From Blastomyces gilchristii SLH14081 (Eukaryota; Ascomycota; Eurotiomycetes; Onygenales; Ajellomycetaceae), in NCBI RefSeq assembly GCF_000003855.2, contig NW_003101668.1, positions 124,001 through 188,000 of the forward strand: DNA of 64,000 bases, written 5' to 3'. Made by a program: the position numbers and the translations under genes. Below the pieces are notes generated by a model, which was not told the origin of the DNA, ran no database searches, and saw only the letters and a list, made by a program, of their open reading frames with translations. Below are positions 61,812 to 64,000 of the stretch, in pieces. The first letter of the stretch is position 1, and each line of letters starts with the position of its first letter.

Positions 61812-63600
61812 AAGGGGGAGGGAAGAGGGGTGGGTTTTTTTTTTTTCTTTTTTTTCTTTTTTTTTTCTGGGTGGTTCTGCTTGAGATAGATGGGTATGGG
61901 TTTGAAAACGGGGGATGTTTGGACGGTGGGGGGGGGGGAGACGGTGTTGATGTTATACCTATGGTTCGGATAATGTAGTCAGACTACCAGTAACAGGAAA
62001 AGAGGAAGAACTAATAACGTTAAGAAACTCCGATGTAGTAGCGTTACCAATTTCCATTTGATGATAATATATTATGTATGGGTTTTCTTTTCGTTCTTTC
62101 TCTCCATCCACGAAGTTGTTTGCTGGCGGAGTTTTGATACACATTTCTTTGTTACTGTACGTAGTTAGGTGTAGTAACTTATATTAGTTATCCATTCCAT
62201 CCGGTTGGTTGCAACGTGGAAACATCAGCAAGTGGAAAAAGAAAAAAAAAAGATAGACCTATTGCAACCCAGTAGCATGCACTCACTGGATGATGAAACT
62301 GGACAAGCCAGATATGAGTCTCCGGGATGACTGGCCCCTGAGGACGCATTTCGTAACTTGTAGTATGTGTGTACGTGTACTTGTGTGTAACTACTGTACT
62401 ACTACTTACTGTACATGTATAGATGGGATGTATGGCAGCGGGACGAATGAGAGGCACCGGGTGAATTCGGAGCGCGATCAGAGTTTCAATATGTTTTCTT
62501 CTTTTACTCCGTATACTCTGTTTGTTTGTACTGTAACATACTTTGATCCTTGTCAGTTCTTTTTCTTATAGAAAATTGTTGGCGCGGGGAGATTAAAGTT
62601 GATATTAGATAGATATCAATCAACCCTATTTCTTATATCTTATGTATCAGGATAGAGAAGTTAAGCCCGGGCTTAATTTTGCTACAGCACGCTAGTTAAC
62701 TAAGGTCGACGCCGGTCTTCTTGGCCATGAGGATCATTTTCTATCTAATCTCCCAAGACTTTCCGTGTTATATTCGCGGATTTATAGTAGTTAGTAACTA
62801 GTAGTTAAGTTACCATCTAAATTCGCATCTCAACTACAACTTTTCTTTCTTTTAAAACATCCTCGGAATAGATAAGATTATTGCAATGGACAGGGGAACG
62901 AACTCCACCACATCTTAGAGCAAATTCGCATAAGCCAACTTCTTCTTATGAAGGTAGGGCATTCTTCTTCTAAGCAAAAAGTTTGTTCCTATCCTACCAG
63001 AGTTTAGGAAATCTTGTGTCCTTTCTCCTTCTTTTTTTTTGTCCCTTTTTGTAAGATGGAAGTGTAGAAATAGTTCCACTGCCTTATGGAATAGTAATAA
63101 ATGGAAACTGTCCCGGTTGTGCAGTTGTGCAACCATCATTAGTAGTTCCAGAGAATCAAATCATTCGCACAGAGTAGAGTAAGTGATGATAAGTTTGATA
63201 TTTGTTCGAGAGAGACATATCACATATATCAGAGGGTTTGCAGGCTGCCCCAATAATAATAATGACCACGGATGAGTATTTTTCAAGCTTCCGCCAGATA
63301 ACTAAGGCCCCCGGGGTAAGTGAACTAGTTACTGCGTAACTTGGTTCGTCAGGGTTGCTCAAGGAGTCAGTCAGGACGCAGCTCCACAACAACACCCCTT
63401 GGGAGATGCAGGAAGAAGGGTTTAACTAAGTTGACCCCGAGGAGAAGTTGCTCTTGGAGTGGAGAGCTGTTCCCCGACAACGGAGGGCGGGGAGTTTCAT
63501 CTGTGTGTGTGTGTACGCATATACGGAGTAGTTACGCTGTAATTGCCGTGGCCCCCGTAACTTAACTGATTTGGTTTGGCCCAAGCAAGCTGCAGGCCAA
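61812..63600. other. intergenic right flank
   Basis: The 3' flank of the permease with T-rich runs (61836-61867), then AT-rich sequence. TACTCCGTA is at 62505-62513 and TACGGAGTA at 63522-63530. No gene was recognised. Confidence 0.55.
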
Positions 63601-63874
63601 GGTTTGGGGGGGGGGGGGGGGGGAGGGGAACCCTGCCGGTTCTTGGGGTCCAAGGCTGGCGCCCAATTACCGGGTTTTTATTGGGGGGGGGTTTGGGCAT
63701 CCTATCCTCCTTTTCAAGGGGGTTTCAAGAAACGCGGGGGGGGAAAGCTTTCCAAAAAAAATTTTTTTTTTTTTTAAAAACCCAAAGTTCCAGTCCCTTT
63801 TCAGTCCCTTTTTCCGGTCCCCTCGGCCGGGGGTTGGTTAAAAATCATTAAGTCCAAAAGGGAGGGGGGAAGAG
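63601..63874. other. low-quality sequence next to an assembly gap
   Basis: Homopolymer runs are inflated in every base (18 G near 63606-63623, 9-G, 8-G and long A/T runs), as at the end of a poor sequencing read. Coding or repeat calls in this stretch should not be trusted. Confidence 0.8.
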
Positions 63875-64000
63875 NNNNNNNNNNNNNNNNNNNNNNNNNN
63901 NNNNNNNNNNNNNNNNNNNNNNNNNNNNNNNNNNNNNNNNNNNNNNNNNNNNNNNNNNNNNNNNNNNNNNNNNNNNNNNNNNNNNNNNNNNNNNNNNNNN
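63875..64000. other. assembly gap (N)
   Basis: All bases are N to the window end. Confidence 1.

Noticed and set aside
63571..63851. ORFs with poly-Gly runs at the right end
   Set aside because: They are produced by inflated G runs in low-quality sequence next to the gap.

Overview
The window is nuclear DNA of a filamentous ascomycete. The genes carry many short introns, mostly 50-120 nt with GT-AG ends. Untranslated regions are long and pyrimidine-rich, the intergenic DNA is AT-rich with long homopolymers, and the proteins read as fungal orthologues throughout. The overall protein style fits Eurotiomycetes, probably Onygenales; that placement is an inference from memory of related proteins and was not tested. 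All gene models below were spliced by hand from splice signals, reading frame and family similarity. I see no transposon, CRISPR array, rRNA or tRNA.

Layout. 1-3.8 kb has no recognisable gene. 3.8-12.6 kb: a Myb/SANT protein (+), the wobble-uridine tRNA methyltransferase Trm9 (-), tubulin cofactor B (+) and the alpha-aminoadipate reductase Lys2 (-). 15-23.2 kb: a Sws1/Shu2-type SWIM protein (+), proteasome lid subunit Rpn8 (-), adenylate kinase (+) and an acidic orphan with a dual-acylation N-terminus (+). 24.4-31.1 kb: a Gfo/Idh/MocA oxidoreductase lacking its first exon (-), mRNA 3'-end factor Pcf11 (-) and a secreted I9-type peptidase inhibitor (+). 31.8-43.4 kb: a Hook dynein adaptor (+), coproporphyrinogen oxidase (-), Atg8 (+), Nce101 (-) and the mitochondrial GTP/GDP carrier Ggc1 (-). 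44.6-52.9 kb: a secreted cysteine-rich protein (+), Apc15 (+), the SNARE Bet1 (-), the H2A.Z chaperone Chz1 (-) and a secreted orphan with a Kex2 site (-). 55-61.8 kb: a cytosolic Hsp70 (+) and an NCS1 nucleobase/allantoin permease (+). The right end decays into low-quality sequence and an N gap.

Most genes are housekeeping and are not a pathway cluster. The accessory material is the set of secreted or orphan proteins at 22.1, 30.6, 44.6 and 52.3 kb. The main points for a second look are: a possible alternative tail-anchor exon inside a long Hook intron; two independent 10-nt microexons (I9 inhibitor and Chz1); a GC-AG intron in the permease; a Lys2 that starts at its adenylation domain; a Gfo/Idh gene with no visible Rossmann glycine-loop exon; and a 9-mer, TACGGAGTA, that recurs in intergenic DNA. 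I did not find a clear new multi-gene system.
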